Assembly (NCBI GenBank): GCA_030849805.1
Contig: JASANZ010002199.1
Coordinates: 1-64,000, forward strand
Length of the DNA: 64,000 bases
Direction: 5' to 3'
Source: Sergeia podlipaevii
Taxonomy: Eukaryota; Euglenozoa; Kinetoplastea; Trypanosomatida; Trypanosomatidae
The position numbers and the translations under genes are program-made. The notes beneath the pieces were generated by a model. That model was given only the letters and a program-made list of their open reading frames with translations, was not told the DNA's origin and searched no databases. This document shows, piece by piece, positions 28,378 through 37,937 of this stretch; position 1 is the stretch's first letter; the number at the start of each line of letters is the position of its first letter.

Positions 28378-29047
28378 CTGCTTCAAAACCGCTACCAGAA
28401 ATGCTTCTTTTTATTTGCTGTAACTGTCTTTTCAACGTTTTGCTTTCTTTTTCTTGGGTCACCAACGCAACCTACAAAAGAAAAGTTGCTTGTTTTTTTT
28501 TTTGCTATCGTTTACTAACATCGCGCCAACTACCTTGAGCAGGTAGCAACATTAAGCAGAGCGAGAAAAAATGCATATATACATGGGATACTTCCGACCT
28601 AACTACATTGTCACCAGGACTGCATTTGTCCCTCTCACTGTTGCATTGTCTTCCATTTTTCTTTTTTGAAACCCCGTGATACGAATGATGGCACCTAACA
28701 TGAACCACAGGAATGCTCCATTTTATATCTTTTTTTTACTTTCCATTGTCCCCATAGCGTTCCTCTTGCGCGATGATGGCTGTTTTGAGAAAATTATAGT
28801 TGTTTTAAGCATATTTAGGGGATAAAAATGGGGCGGGCCCCCCGCGCGGTCCCGGGCCCATGGCCGCCCCCCATTGCGGCGGCGGGCACCCCCCCCCCCC
28901 GGCTGCCCAAAAACATAGCCCTGACGCCAACCCACGGCACAAGGAAGCCCCATTCCATCCAAAGGAAAAAATCTATATTGAGCGTTTTCAATTTTTGCTT
29001 TTTACTTCCTTCCCTCTCCTGTTATATTCTTGTTCTTTTAAATAGCT
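28378..29047. other. Intergenic region containing a GC-rich block
   Basis: AT-rich DNA interrupted by the GC-rich block listed separately. A pyrimidine-rich tract (about 28988-29040) leads to AG at 29044-29045, only two bases before the next ATG. No gene is seen. Confidence 0.75.
28830..28908. other. 79-base block of extreme GC content
   Basis: Only 8 of 79 bases are A or T, in DNA that is otherwise AT-rich on both sides. The block includes a run of twelve C (28889-28900), several G/C-only palindromes and no simple period. Read on the - strand, G content rises gradually from about 28960 towards 28830, which resembles the decay of a low-quality sequencing read or a gap filled by poor reads. 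A true GC island cannot be excluded. Confidence 0.7.
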
Positions 29048-30856
29048 ATGAAACAACTTACACTCAATTCAATTTTCAATAAAAGACAAACACCGGATAA
29101 TGAATTGCGGATTAATGGGACCCAAAGAAAACGGCGCCGCAGTGAAGCGGACTCTGGCTCGTTATGCCGCAAAGAAGAGAATACAGAAAGTAAACTGTGT
29201 CAAATGCCATCGCTTTATAGTTGCCAGAGCACTCTTCCTTTTACACTTATGCGTATTGCGCAACCAAAATGCACAGCATTAAGACCTGCACTTTATTATA
29301 GATGGAGTAGCGAGCAGTATCTTCGCGACATCCCGCTCAAAATATATTCTAAAAATGTCATTAACAATTCTGTTCAAAATGTTTTTGGTAATACTTCCAT
29401 ACAAACGGAAATACTACCAGCCGAAAGAGAATCCATAGACTTACCACGTCAAGCTCCAGTTTTAGATATCGAATTTGACCACTGCGAAGACTTTGCCGTT
29501 ATTGTTCAGAAGTGCGCTCTCTCACTTCTAAGTACTAGTGAATGGGATAGCAATGCCGTTGTCAGCTGTGGCGATGCATCGCAGCAACAGCAGCAAAGTC
29601 GATCTCAGCATTCGCCGTCACCCATGCTCGTGATAGATTTTAACCAAGTACGCGCGCGGTCCCGCATTGGTGAGAACTTGAGCTACGGATTTTCATCTGT
29701 TCAATTTATGGCCTCGTCCTTAAATGTTGTGTGTGGATACAACAGATTGCCAATTGTAGATGTTTTTGATTTAGAAGACGTAGATGAAGTGACGTGTGAA
29801 CCACTTCACCAATACAATTTTCGACGATTGAGTGAGCGAGGCTCTTCCGCAAGTCTTTCGTCCACTGTTAGGGAAACGCCACCTCACGCAAATGTAGTAG
29901 CAGCACTAACAGAAAATATTACCATTGCGGCACTTTCAAATGGAATGACTGCTTTGTTGGATACGAGGATTTCAATTCCATCTGTGTGTACAGGTTTGGC
30001 TATGCGTAAATATTCCATGGGTGACTCAACAGCAAGACGTCATGCCGCTACAAATAGTCCACTTACAGCTCTCGCTTTACGAACAAACGACTCTATAATT
30101 TGCGGAACAAAAAGTGGTACTGTTACCCTATGGGATCTACGCAACACCAAAGTACCTGTATGCGACTACGAATCCGAAACTGAGGTTGGAAGTATTATCC
30201 CTACCTTTTCTTGCGGTAGTGGAAGAGTCGGGTCGCCGTGCATTTGGTTCAACAATTTTGCTGGAGATATAAAAGCCTTATCAGTTGTCGGTGATCGATT
30301 TCAAGTTGTTGCTCAGATGCAAACAAACGATGCCGTGCGCTCAGATACTAGCGCTTGCCTCTCAGCTCCAAAGATGAGTTTGAGAGAGATGGATGGACTT
30401 TTGTTTTGTCCTCACATTTCCTCGAATTCAGTGAGAATATGGGATACACGCACTTTCAACCCCCGGCCACAGTGTGCGGAACTTGTGAGTAGCAGCGATG
30501 AACAAAGTGACATTAGTAGTTCTGAAGAAGACGAGGATGAATATAGCGGAGGGAAGCCTCCATCTTCAAGTCCAGCTAATCGTCATATCACCACTTCTGC
30601 GACTCACACTTCTTCAGGATTTTCGAGTGCTCTCTCGATTTTTCAACGAGGCCAACAACACAATCAATACGAAGCATGCATACCAGCCACACAGAAAGAC
30701 GTCTCGACCGATTCACTAAAATTGCTAAGTGTATTACCTTTTCGTAACACTTGCAGCCAAATATCAGCATGTGTATCATTGTCTCACAGATCTGCTCTTG
30801 CAGTTGGCACTATATATGGATCACTAGGTGTGCTCCATGAAACAGAGGAAAGCTAA
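29048..30856 (+). CDS. WD40 protein with N-terminal PIP-box-like motif
   Basis: The 602-residue protein begins MKQLTLNSIF, which fits the PCNA-interacting pattern QxxLxx(I/F)F, followed by a basic KRRR cluster that could be a nuclear localisation signal. From about residue 140 it forms divergent WD40 repeats; the clearest are TVTLWDLRN near 358 and NSVRIWDTRTFNPR near 457, and a weaker LLDTRIS near 300. The WDxR form of these repeats is typical of substrate receptors of DDB1-CUL4 ubiquitin ligases (family knowledge). An acidic Ser/Glu/Asp insert lies near 475-500. A nuclear DCAF-like protein acting at replication or repair sites is an inference. Codons end mostly in A/T, unlike neighbouring genes: 4 of 20 sampled codons near 29402 end in G/C, against 12 of the 20 codons after the ATG of the PRPP synthetase gene. 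A two-base 5' UTR is predicted if the AG at 29045 is used; otherwise translation could start at a later Met. Confidence 0.7.
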   Translation: MKQLTLNSIFNKRQTPDNELRINGTQRKRRRSEADSGSLCRKEENTESKLCQMPSLYSCQSTLPFTLMRIAQPKCTALRPALYYRWSSEQYLRDIPLKIYSKNVINNSVQNVFGNTSIQTEILPAERESIDLPRQAPVLDIEFDHCEDFAVIVQKCALSLLSTSEWDSNAVVSCGDASQQQQQSRSQHSPSPMLVIDFNQVRARSRIGENLSYGFSSVQFMASSLNVVCGYNRLPIVDVFDLEDVDEVTCEPLHQYNFRRLSERGSSASLSSTVRETPPHANVVAALTENITIAALSNGMTALLDTRISIPSVCTGLAMRKYSMGDSTARRHAATNSPLTALALRTNDSIICGTKSGTVTLWDLRNTKVPVCDYESETEVGSIIPTFSCGSGRVGSPCIWFNNFAGDIKALSVVGDRFQVVAQMQTNDAVRSDTSACLSAPKMSLREMDGLLFCPHISSNSVRIWDTRTFNPRPQCAELVSSSDEQSDISSSEEDEDEYSGGKPPSSSPANRHITTSATHTSSGFSSALSIFQRGQQHNQYEACIPATQKDVSTDSLKLLSVLPFRNTCSQISACVSLSHRSALAVGTIYGSLGVLHETEES

Positions 30857-31385
30857 AGCGATACTACATACGCTTATTACACAAACCATAAAATCATATC
30901 TTTATGTTTGTTCGTTTGTTTGTAGATGTTATTGACGCCTATATAAAATCATTACTTGTGTGTGTATTGGCTAAGTGACGCAATTGAGAAAAATACAGCT
31001 TCTTTTCCAAAGAAAGATGTTTGGCCCTTAAAAACACAAAATCCCTTTAAAAAAAAAATATTATCATTATTTTTGTTTTTTTATTATTTATAATACTTTT
31101 CCATATTTCTTTCTTTTTTTTTTTTTGAAAATGCTACAGTGGATTTTTCTTCACGAGGTTAACGCATAATATTTTATCTAATAGCGCGCTTGCTTTCGTC
31201 CCTTTACCTACATTGCGCTTCAAGATTCAAGAAGAAAAAATCTACCATTTGCTTATTATTATTTTTAATATTGCTTTTTTTGTTCATAAATATCAATAGT
31301 AAAATCAAGTTACGCACGACGAAAAAGAGCGAATAAATCAGAGGAAAAGACAAAAGAAAGAACCGTCTACAGAGCTTGAAGAATT
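30857..31385. other. Intergenic region, very AT-rich
   Basis: T-rich and A-rich runs with an AG at 31298-31299 after a weak pyrimidine tract. No gene is seen. Confidence 0.75.
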
Positions 31386-32258
31386 ATGCTCCGTGCTTCC
31401 GCTCTACGCTTAAACATGGGCCTGGGAGACCAGTACGTTAAAAAGATTTTTGATACGGTGGCATCCAAGTACGACCTCATGAATGATGTGCTGTCTCTCG
31501 GTATTCACCGCATTTGGAAGAAGCACTTCGTTGAAGACTGCGTGCAGCCCTTACCTGGAGGCAAGTTCCTTGATGTGGCCGGAGGTACTGGTGATATTGC
31601 TTTTAAGATCACAGATATTTGCCGGCGGCATGAGGACTACAATGGTCTTGTTCCAAAGACCTCTTCCGACACGAAAGTGATTGTTTGTGACATCAACGAG
31701 GCTATGCTTGAAGAAGGAAAAAAACGCGCAATGCGCGAAGGCTACTTTGATATTGAATGGATTTGTGCAAACGGTGAAGAGCTCCCATATGAAAACAACG
31801 CATTTGATAGCTACACGGTTTCCTTTGGTATTCGCAATTTTAGCGATAGACCTAAGGCTCTTCGTGAAGCGTTCCGCGTGCTGAAAGTAGGTGGAGCACT
31901 CAACATTCTTGAGTTCAGCAAAGTAACGTGCCCTGCGCTTACTGCTCCATATGACATTTGGTCCTATGGATTTATGCCACAGGCCGGGCGGTTTCTGGCC
32001 GACGAAGAGAGCTACCGCTACCTAGTAGATAGCATTCGCGCATTCCCCGACCAGGAGACTTTTGCACAGATGATTCGCGATGCGGGTTTTGGATACGTCC
32101 GATATGAAAACCTAACTGGTGGTATTGCGTGCATCCATACTGCAGTGAAGACCACTCCGATGCCCGCGACCCCGGAGAAGAAGTTTGGAGTGGAAGAAGT
32201 CGCTGAGAAGAAGAGTGCCGAATCCGGCAGCTCAACTCCTCAGCCCAACGCTGTTTGA
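31386..32258 (+). CDS. COQ5: COQ5/UbiE C-methyltransferase, ubiquinone synthesis
   Basis: The 290-residue protein is a SAM-dependent methyltransferase of the UbiE/COQ5 family. It begins with a short mitochondrial-type peptide (MLRASALRLNMG). It then shows the family blocks VKKIFDTVASKYDLMNDVLSLGIHR, the SAM motif FLDVAGGTGDIAFK near residues 59-72, the YTVSFGIRNFSDRPKALREAFRVLKVGG signature near 141-168, and EFSKV. COQ5 methylates the 2-polyprenyl-6-methoxy-benzoquinol ring during ubiquinone synthesis on the matrix side of the inner mitochondrial membrane. The last 35 residues are a low-complexity Glu/Lys/Ser/Pro tail absent from most homologues. The product quinone is the substrate of the L2HGDH and NDH2 encoded upstream. 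Confidence 0.95.
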   Translation: MLRASALRLNMGLGDQYVKKIFDTVASKYDLMNDVLSLGIHRIWKKHFVEDCVQPLPGGKFLDVAGGTGDIAFKITDICRRHEDYNGLVPKTSSDTKVIVCDINEAMLEEGKKRAMREGYFDIEWICANGEELPYENNAFDSYTVSFGIRNFSDRPKALREAFRVLKVGGALNILEFSKVTCPALTAPYDIWSYGFMPQAGRFLADEESYRYLVDSIRAFPDQETFAQMIRDAGFGYVRYENLTGGIACIHTAVKTTPMPATPEKKFGVEEVAEKKSAESGSSTPQPNAV

Positions 32259-33129
32259 GTAGTCGCCGGCACTTCAAGTGCTTAAGGCGCAATTTTGCTT
32301 GCTACCCCTGTCTATTTCTTTCACTCTCCCTCACACTCTCACACAAGCAAACATACGTACACACATACACACATGCGCACAAATGCGTGTGCATGACTAT
32401 GCGAGAAGGCGGAAATCCCTCATGGACAACGATTATCGTATTCCCACTTTAATTTTTTTTTTTTTACATATACATACAGATTAGCTAAATGAAATGAGCC
32501 ATTTTGAATACTCTTTGATACTGCTCTTGCACACGTAAACAAAAATGTACTTGATATGGTTTTTAGCCCGTAGTATTGCGCACTCGAGTGAAAAGAGTGA
32601 GTTTTTAGTGCCATCATTATGCTGTTGCAAAAAAAAAAGGCTATCGCTAAACATTACCCTTCCCTCCTTTATTGAGTGCTACACTAGCAACGAGGAAAAG
32701 GTAGATTCAAGACAACGGTATGTTCTTCAGTGATTTTTTACTGTTTTTTTTTTCTCTTTTCTTCACTTTTGTCTCATTTTTTTGTGCATATATATTTTTG
32801 TGTGTGTGCTAGGAGAAAAAGCATACTGATACGAGTGTGCCTTTTAAGAACATATTACAGAAGTAGTGATATATACCACTAACGCCTGCTACTGTCGTGG
32901 AAATAGAGTTTGTGTATTCATCTTTTTTTTTTTCTTGTCGTTCGCAAGTAGCTTGTGCACGCTGTCAATTACATAGCACATCATAGAAGCACGGGACAAT
33001 TGTTTTTGCACTTCGTTATCCCTCCCCAACCCTATCTTGAAGGAACTATTAGCAATCAAAGAAGAATTGTTTTATTGTGAATTTTTTTTTAGGGGTGCCT
33101 ATTCTTTGAAGCCCAGAGGAACGTTCAAG
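32259..33129. other. Intergenic region, 0.9 kb
   Basis: Contains a (CA)n-rich stretch at about 32338-32392, several T-runs, and three pyrimidine tract plus AG combinations, the last at 33091-33092. No gene is seen. Confidence 0.75.
33091..33092 (+). promoter_or_regulatory. Spliced-leader acceptor that sets the kinase start
   Basis: A run of T ending at 33090 is followed by AG at 33091-33092. It interrupts the longer TTG-started frame (33037) and leaves a 37-base 5' UTR before ATG 33130. Another candidate AG lies at 32947-32948. Confidence 0.5.
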
Positions 33130-36100
33130 ATGGCATCACTTCAACGCCCTAGAGGAAGCCACGGCTCTACACCGGTGCATACAGCTATTTCCATGCCACG
33201 TGAGCTGTCGCAAACTCCAGCTATTTCGCGCATTGGCAGCACTGTACAGACCCCTCACATCCAACAGTGTGTACGCAGAGAGGAAGAGGAGAATGACGAT
33301 CATCCGCTTGAGCACATGCGGGTGTACTTTGAAGAAGATGGTGTGGAACTCGTTACAACTGGACTGTTAGGAAAGGGCGGGTTTGGAAAGGTATTTTCAG
33401 CCCAGACCGGAAGCGGTGAGTCGTACGCGCTGAAGGTATCATCCAAAGAGTTGAAGGAAAACGACTGGAAGCGTCTTAAAGAAGAGATCACCCTCATGAG
33501 TCACTTTTCCACTCACCCCAACATTGTCCGTTTTTATGGCGCTGGACAAGATGGCGATAGGGCGTATGTGATAATGGAGCGCTGTGCGTCCAAATCCCTT
33601 CATGACGTCATCGCGAGCGACTCTCTTTCAACGGATGAGGTTCTGTGGATTGGGTGGTCTCTTGTTAACACAATTTCCTACTTGCACGCACGAGGATGCA
33701 TTCATAGAGATCTGAAGCCACAAAATCTTCTCTTTGACTACAACGGCAATCTCAAGATTACCGATTTCGGTCTCTCTAGCCGCATTTCGGAGTCCCAACC
33801 TAGGAAAACGGTTGCAGGAACTGCCATGTACATGGCGCCAGAGATGGCCGGAGAAGTTTACAACCGTCTCACCAAGACCGGGAGCAGTCCATCCCTTAGT
33901 TACGGGCAGGAGGTGGATACGTGGAGCGTGGGTGTGGTGCTGTACGTGCTACTCACCCGCCTTAATCCGTACATTGACTCGATTGAACGCATGGGTGTAG
34001 GAAAGATGAGTAAGGATGAGAAAACGATCGCGCTATTTCGCTCCGCCGCTGGTGCGGAGTGGAGCTGGCCTCCCAGGTGGAACCGCGAACCTCAACTCAC
34101 GAAGCTCATCACCCGCATTCTGGCATCTAATCCAGCGGACCGGGCGACCTTGAACGATGTGCTCGAGGACCCTGTGTGGAATGCTCGCCCGCTGTCTTGC
34201 CCGGTGTCCCTGCTGAGCAAACTGGGTCTTCTTGAGCACTCTCCTGGCAGTCCGTTTTCCCCACTTACGCGTGTGCCAGAAAATGTTACGCTACGCGGGA
34301 AGCGGTCTGTGGCAGCGGTCATCAGTGAAGCGCTTGCACGCGTGGAGGCAACCGAGCACCGTGGCCGCACTCAGTTGATGCTGGAATACCAGGAGACGTT
34401 CAACGTTTTTGCGCAAGCAATTGCCCTCTCACGGGCGGAGACCGACGAACGCATTGCTATCATGCAAAGCGAGGATGTCCATCGTGGAAAGCTGCGGAAC
34501 CAAATGTGGACAAGGCGTGGTCGTGGTGCGCGTGGGGGCAGCATCTCTCTTGTTTCCGCTACTGCAGCTGGCAGTGGCGGGAGTGGTGGCGACTCTCCAG
34601 GGCCTCGCAGATCTGTTTCTACCCGAGCAAGCCTACGTAGAGAGGCCGAAGGAAAGCGGGACGCGGAGGGACAGCTTGTGCGTGCGAGCCCTGACCAATA
34701 TGCTGTTGTGTACCCTGGCAGGGAAACAGCCACGCGGTGGGGTCTGCGTCCTGCTGTGTCACTTCCGCGCGAGTTTACCGCCGAGGTGGAGGAGGAGTTC
34801 AAGTGTATGAACCGGCACGTCATGACGAAGCTCACATCGATGCCACATGGCTACAACGGGTTCGACTGCAATGTCTGCGACCGTGGCATCCTCACCATCA
34901 CCGGCGAGAACCCGGCGTTCCGATGCTACAAATGCGACTACGACGTGTGCAAGAACTGTGCCTTTTCCGGGAAGTTTAAGGTGGTGAACTTTGTCTGTGT
35001 GACGTGCACGAAGAAGTTCACCTCTGCTGAAAAGTTGCAGGCGCACTCACTCATGTGTCGTGGGCCCAGTATCAGCCCATCCCCGCGTCGCTCCTCACGC
35101 ATGGACACAATGCTCTGGGAGGAAACTAAACGCCCGAGCCTTCTAGAGGTGCAGCTGCCCGAGGCCCCACCTCGCGCCTCCACAGCCTCGGCTCGTCCTA
35201 CATACGCGCGGACGTCGACTGGAGGCCGCATTAGCATCGGCGACACCCACAACGATAGTCCGCAGGACGTTGGCAATCTCGTCGTGGAGCACGGCGGTGC
35301 GCGGTTTCCTGAGCTTGAACAGAGGCAGCAGGAGCGTCGTAGCGGCGTCGCTGCTGGCAACAAGCGCGGTCGCAGCCGGTCTTCCTCCATTGATAGTCTC
35401 TCACTCGATCTCCCCCCGCAGGTGCAGCTGCCTCCGCACCGTAACGCGGATGACAGGACAAAGCCCGTGCCTCGCAGCTCTGCGGAATTGCGTGATTTAA
35501 TGCTAGAGGTAGGGCAGATGTCACCGATGAAGCACAGACCAGCTGAAGCGGCTGGGTATCTTCCTCAGCAATTCGGTGAGAGCCAGGCGGAACTGAACAA
35601 AAAGGGCGAGATCATCGGCATTGCTGCACGAAGGCGTGCGGAGAGTGTGGAGATGGGTATGGACGCCGCCGGGCCACGAAAGGGACCAGCTAGCAACACG
35701 ATCACAATAAACGCCAAGATAGCAGACAAACCACTGGAGCAGCCACAGCAGCCGCGCGTGCCGCGGAGCGCCTCTGCTTCACGTGCACAGAATCATGCGG
35801 AGGGCTCTCTCCACCAACAACAGCAACAGTCTTCTTCCATGATGGTGCCTCCACCGAACAGGACTAAAGGTGCAGCTTTGGCTGCCGCGTATCCACCTCT
35901 TCCGCAAGTGCCCATGCCGCGCCGTGGCGGATCAGTGAGTGGGATGACGGCGCAAGGCGGCCCGCCGCTGCCACGCAAGGGTCCTGCTGCGATGGCTTTC
36001 CAGACATCTTCCGCGATGCCGCCTCGCAACTTCAGTACCATTCGCCAGTCTTGCTACTCGGTCACCAATGCAATGCCTTCTTCTGCTGGTTTTGCTGGCC

Positions 36101-36879
36101 CTGCTGGTGGGCGTGGAGTGACCCCAGCGCGTGGTGGTGATGCACAGCGTCCGCTGACGCACAGCTCCGGTGCTTTTTTGGCCTTGCCACACGAGGCGAA
36201 CAACCGCCAGCAGTTTATAAATGAGTTTCTTAGCGGCGGGTGGGTTCGCTTTTACTCCTTTACCAATGAAGACACGGTTGTGATGTACTACTGCCTACAA
36301 CCAGGGCGATACGGTGCCATGTTTCCGACCGAAGCCGGCGTCGGCACGGCGGTGTTGGATATCTACTCCAAGATCGTCATGTACGTGCCGTGCATGAGCA
36401 ACGAGAGCACCAATCGTAGCCAACCACACGCACATGTGCAGACCTTCTACGACGAAGATGTCCGCATTTTGACAATATCTGAAGCTCATCGGTATCTCGG
36501 TAAGGTGCTGGAGTGCATCAAAGGATTTGCGAACGAGACGGCACGCCTCAAGTCAGAGGGCCTCACGCCGGCTGCCGTGCACGCTGCGTATTGCCACCAG
36601 CGGGGCATAGATAGAGTCCCGAAGGACACGAAGTTTGTGTACGTTCGCAAGGTGTTCCCCGACCCCTCTGGCTCCTTCACCCTCTTCCGGCTCTCCAATT
36701 TGCGCTCTCATGTGATTTGCAACGCGATGGTCGACATCCGTTGGCAGAGTGACCGCAAACACAACGTTGGCCAGAAGTACTATGTGAACGCTGACGGCGT
36801 CGCTGAGCCTTTTGTGTTAGACAACACGGGTATCTTGAAGCAGGTAGAGACTGTTCTCAACAACAGTTTTAGGCGCTAA
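33130..36879 (+). CDS. Protein kinase with zinc-binding module and polo-box-like C-terminus
   Basis: The 1249-residue protein has an N-terminal Ser/Thr kinase domain at about residues 70-360. The Gly loop is LLGKGGFGKVF (from 77), the invariant Lys is in YALKV, the catalytic loop is HRDLKPQN with Asp194, the DFG motif is at 212-214 and MAPEM follows. All catalytic residues are present. A Gly/Ser linker follows. Residues about 555-650 form a Cys/His cluster: a DC1/ZZ-like part (FDCNVCDRG, YKCDYDVCKNC) and then a C2HC finger (FVCVTCTKKF to HSLMC). A long Pro/Ser/Gln-rich disordered region separates this from the C-terminal 220 residues, where two segments (about 1030-1145 and 1155-1249) resemble polo boxes: WVRFYSFTNEDTVVMYYCL, and VRKVFPDPSGSFTLFRLSN. 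If correct, it would be a PLK-related kinase with an added zinc module. The polo-box reading is by eye only. ULK- or NEK-type kinases are alternatives. Confidence 0.75.
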   Translation: MASLQRPRGSHGSTPVHTAISMPRELSQTPAISRIGSTVQTPHIQQCVRREEEENDDHPLEHMRVYFEEDGVELVTTGLLGKGGFGKVFSAQTGSGESYALKVSSKELKENDWKRLKEEITLMSHFSTHPNIVRFYGAGQDGDRAYVIMERCASKSLHDVIASDSLSTDEVLWIGWSLVNTISYLHARGCIHRDLKPQNLLFDYNGNLKITDFGLSSRISESQPRKTVAGTAMYMAPEMAGEVYNRLTKTGSSPSLSYGQEVDTWSVGVVLYVLLTRLNPYIDSIERMGVGKMSKDEKTIALFRSAAGAEWSWPPRWNREPQLTKLITRILASNPADRATLNDVLEDPVWNARPLSCPVSLLSKLGLLEHSPGSPFSPLTRVPENVTLRGKRSVAAVISEALARVEATEHRGRTQLMLEYQETFNVFAQAIALSRAETDERIAIMQSEDVHRGKLRNQMWTRRGRGARGGSISLVSATAAGSGGSGGDSPGPRRSVSTRASLRREAEGKRDAEGQLVRASPDQYAVVYPGRETATRWGLRPAVSLPREFTAEVEEEFKCMNRHVMTKLTSMPHGYNGFDCNVCDRGILTITGENPAFRCYKCDYDVCKNCAFSGKFKVVNFVCVTCTKKFTSAEKLQAHSLMCRGPSISPSPRRSSRMDTMLWEETKRPSLLEVQLPEAPPRASTASARPTYARTSTGGRISIGDTHNDSPQDVGNLVVEHGGARFPELEQRQQERRSGVAAGNKRGRSRSSSIDSLSLDLPPQVQLPPHRNADDRTKPVPRSSAELRDLMLEVGQMSPMKHRPAEAAGYLPQQFGESQAELNKKGEIIGIAARRRAESVEMGMDAAGPRKGPASNTITINAKIADKPLEQPQQPRVPRSASASRAQNHAEGSLHQQQQQSSSMMVPPPNRTKGAALAAAYPPLPQVPMPRRGGSVSGMTAQGGPPLPRKGPAAMAFQTSSAMPPRNFSTIRQSCYSVTNAMPSSAGFAGPAGGRGVTPARGGDAQRPLTHSSGAFLALPHEANNRQQFINEFLSGGWVRFYSFTNEDTVVMYYCLQPGRYGAMFPTEAGVGTAVLDIYSKIVMYVPCMSNESTNRSQPHAHVQTFYDEDVRILTISEAHRYLGKVLECIKGFANETARLKSEGLTPAAVHAAYCHQRGIDRVPKDTKFVYVRKVFPDPSGSFTLFRLSNLRSHVICNAMVDIRWQSDRKHNVGQKYYVNADGVAEPFVLDNTGILKQVETVLNNSFRR

Positions 36880-37937
36880 ATCTACGTTTTTTTTTTTTTT
36901 GCGCACTGTGTTGAGTTTGTTACTGATGTGGCTGATCTTTCTTTCTTTCTTTCTTTCAAATGTTTACCATTTTATTTGGGGTTTTTCCCCCTTTTCTTCT
37001 TTTGCATAGATGTGTTTGCTTTATTATTATTATTTAGAGGAGTAAATGTCTTTAATCATAGAGTATGGTGAACATTGCGTTGTTGTTGTGCGTGAGTTTT
37101 TTTTTTTTCGCTGTTGTTCATTACGTTACTTTCAGCCGCAAAGGGTGCGGCCAAATATATTGTAATCGAATATACCTTCCTCTCTGTTTGGTTAGCTTCT
37201 TCACTGTGTCGTTACCCGCATTTTGTTCTCTCTTCCTCCTCCCCTTTCCTTTCCCCGTATCGCAACTGACGACGTTAATGAGAATACATATACATATGGG
37301 TGTATGTATGGCACTTTCTCGAGTGTGGTCAAGTTTGTGGTGAAGCCCATTCAGATAGACATCAGATGGCAGAAGGCGTAGTGCAGTTGGAAAGAAGTAG
37401 CGATATGTTCTCGCTAAATAGTAAATCTTAGAATTTGTATTCAATATTTGAGAGTAGAGAAAGGTTATTACTTGTTATCTATTTTCTTCTTTTCTCAGAC
37501 TGTGAACATCATTGCATGCACACATACAACAACAAAAAGCAATTGCTTCATAATGGCACTGCACGTTGAATTTTACGTGCTTTATGATTTTCCGCCATAC
37601 AATATCGGATTCTTGCTTGGCTACTTTATTTTGGGCATTCTTTTTTGCCCTTTTTATGTAACTCGTTATTTTACCGTTCTTGGTCAATTTTTATTTATTT
37701 ATCATCTGCTCTTTTTCTTTTTATCTCTTTATGATTTGTTTCATGAAAGGTCAAGTGTGCACACACAGTTTACGTAGTGTGAGGACGGTTTAGTTCACTG
37801 TAAGGTATTTGCTCCCCTTTACTAGGAAAAAAAGCAGGGGGAAAAAAGTAGAGGATATCAGGTAAAAGCAAAGGGCAGCATATCACAGCGGCACAAGAGG
37901 TAGAGGAAAAAGGAGAGTTTTTTTTTCCAAAAAAAAT
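36880..37937. other. Intergenic region, 1.06 kb, with one possible small gene
   Basis: T-runs, a (TTTC)n tract near 36937-36957, a (TTA)n tract near 37021-37035 and pyrimidine-rich DNA. Two acceptor-like sites occur (AG 37008-37009 and CAG 37496-37498); the second lies 55 bases before the small open frame listed separately. The coiled-coil gene that follows could use the AG at 37824-37825. Confidence 0.65.
37553..37777 (+). CDS. Possible small membrane protein
   Basis: A 74-codon frame begins with ATG in a reasonable context (A at -3) 55 bases after a polypyrimidine tract plus CAG at 37496-37498. The product would have two hydrophobic helices (about residues 17-34 and 40-58) and a short hydrophilic tail. 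Against it: the DNA is T-rich, which by itself encodes hydrophobic residues, and an out-of-frame ATG at 37516 overlaps the start. No family is recognised. Confidence 0.22.
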   Translation: MALHVEFYVLYDFPPYNIGFLLGYFILGILFCPFYVTRYFTVLGQFLFIYHLLFFFLSLYDLFHERSSVHTQFT

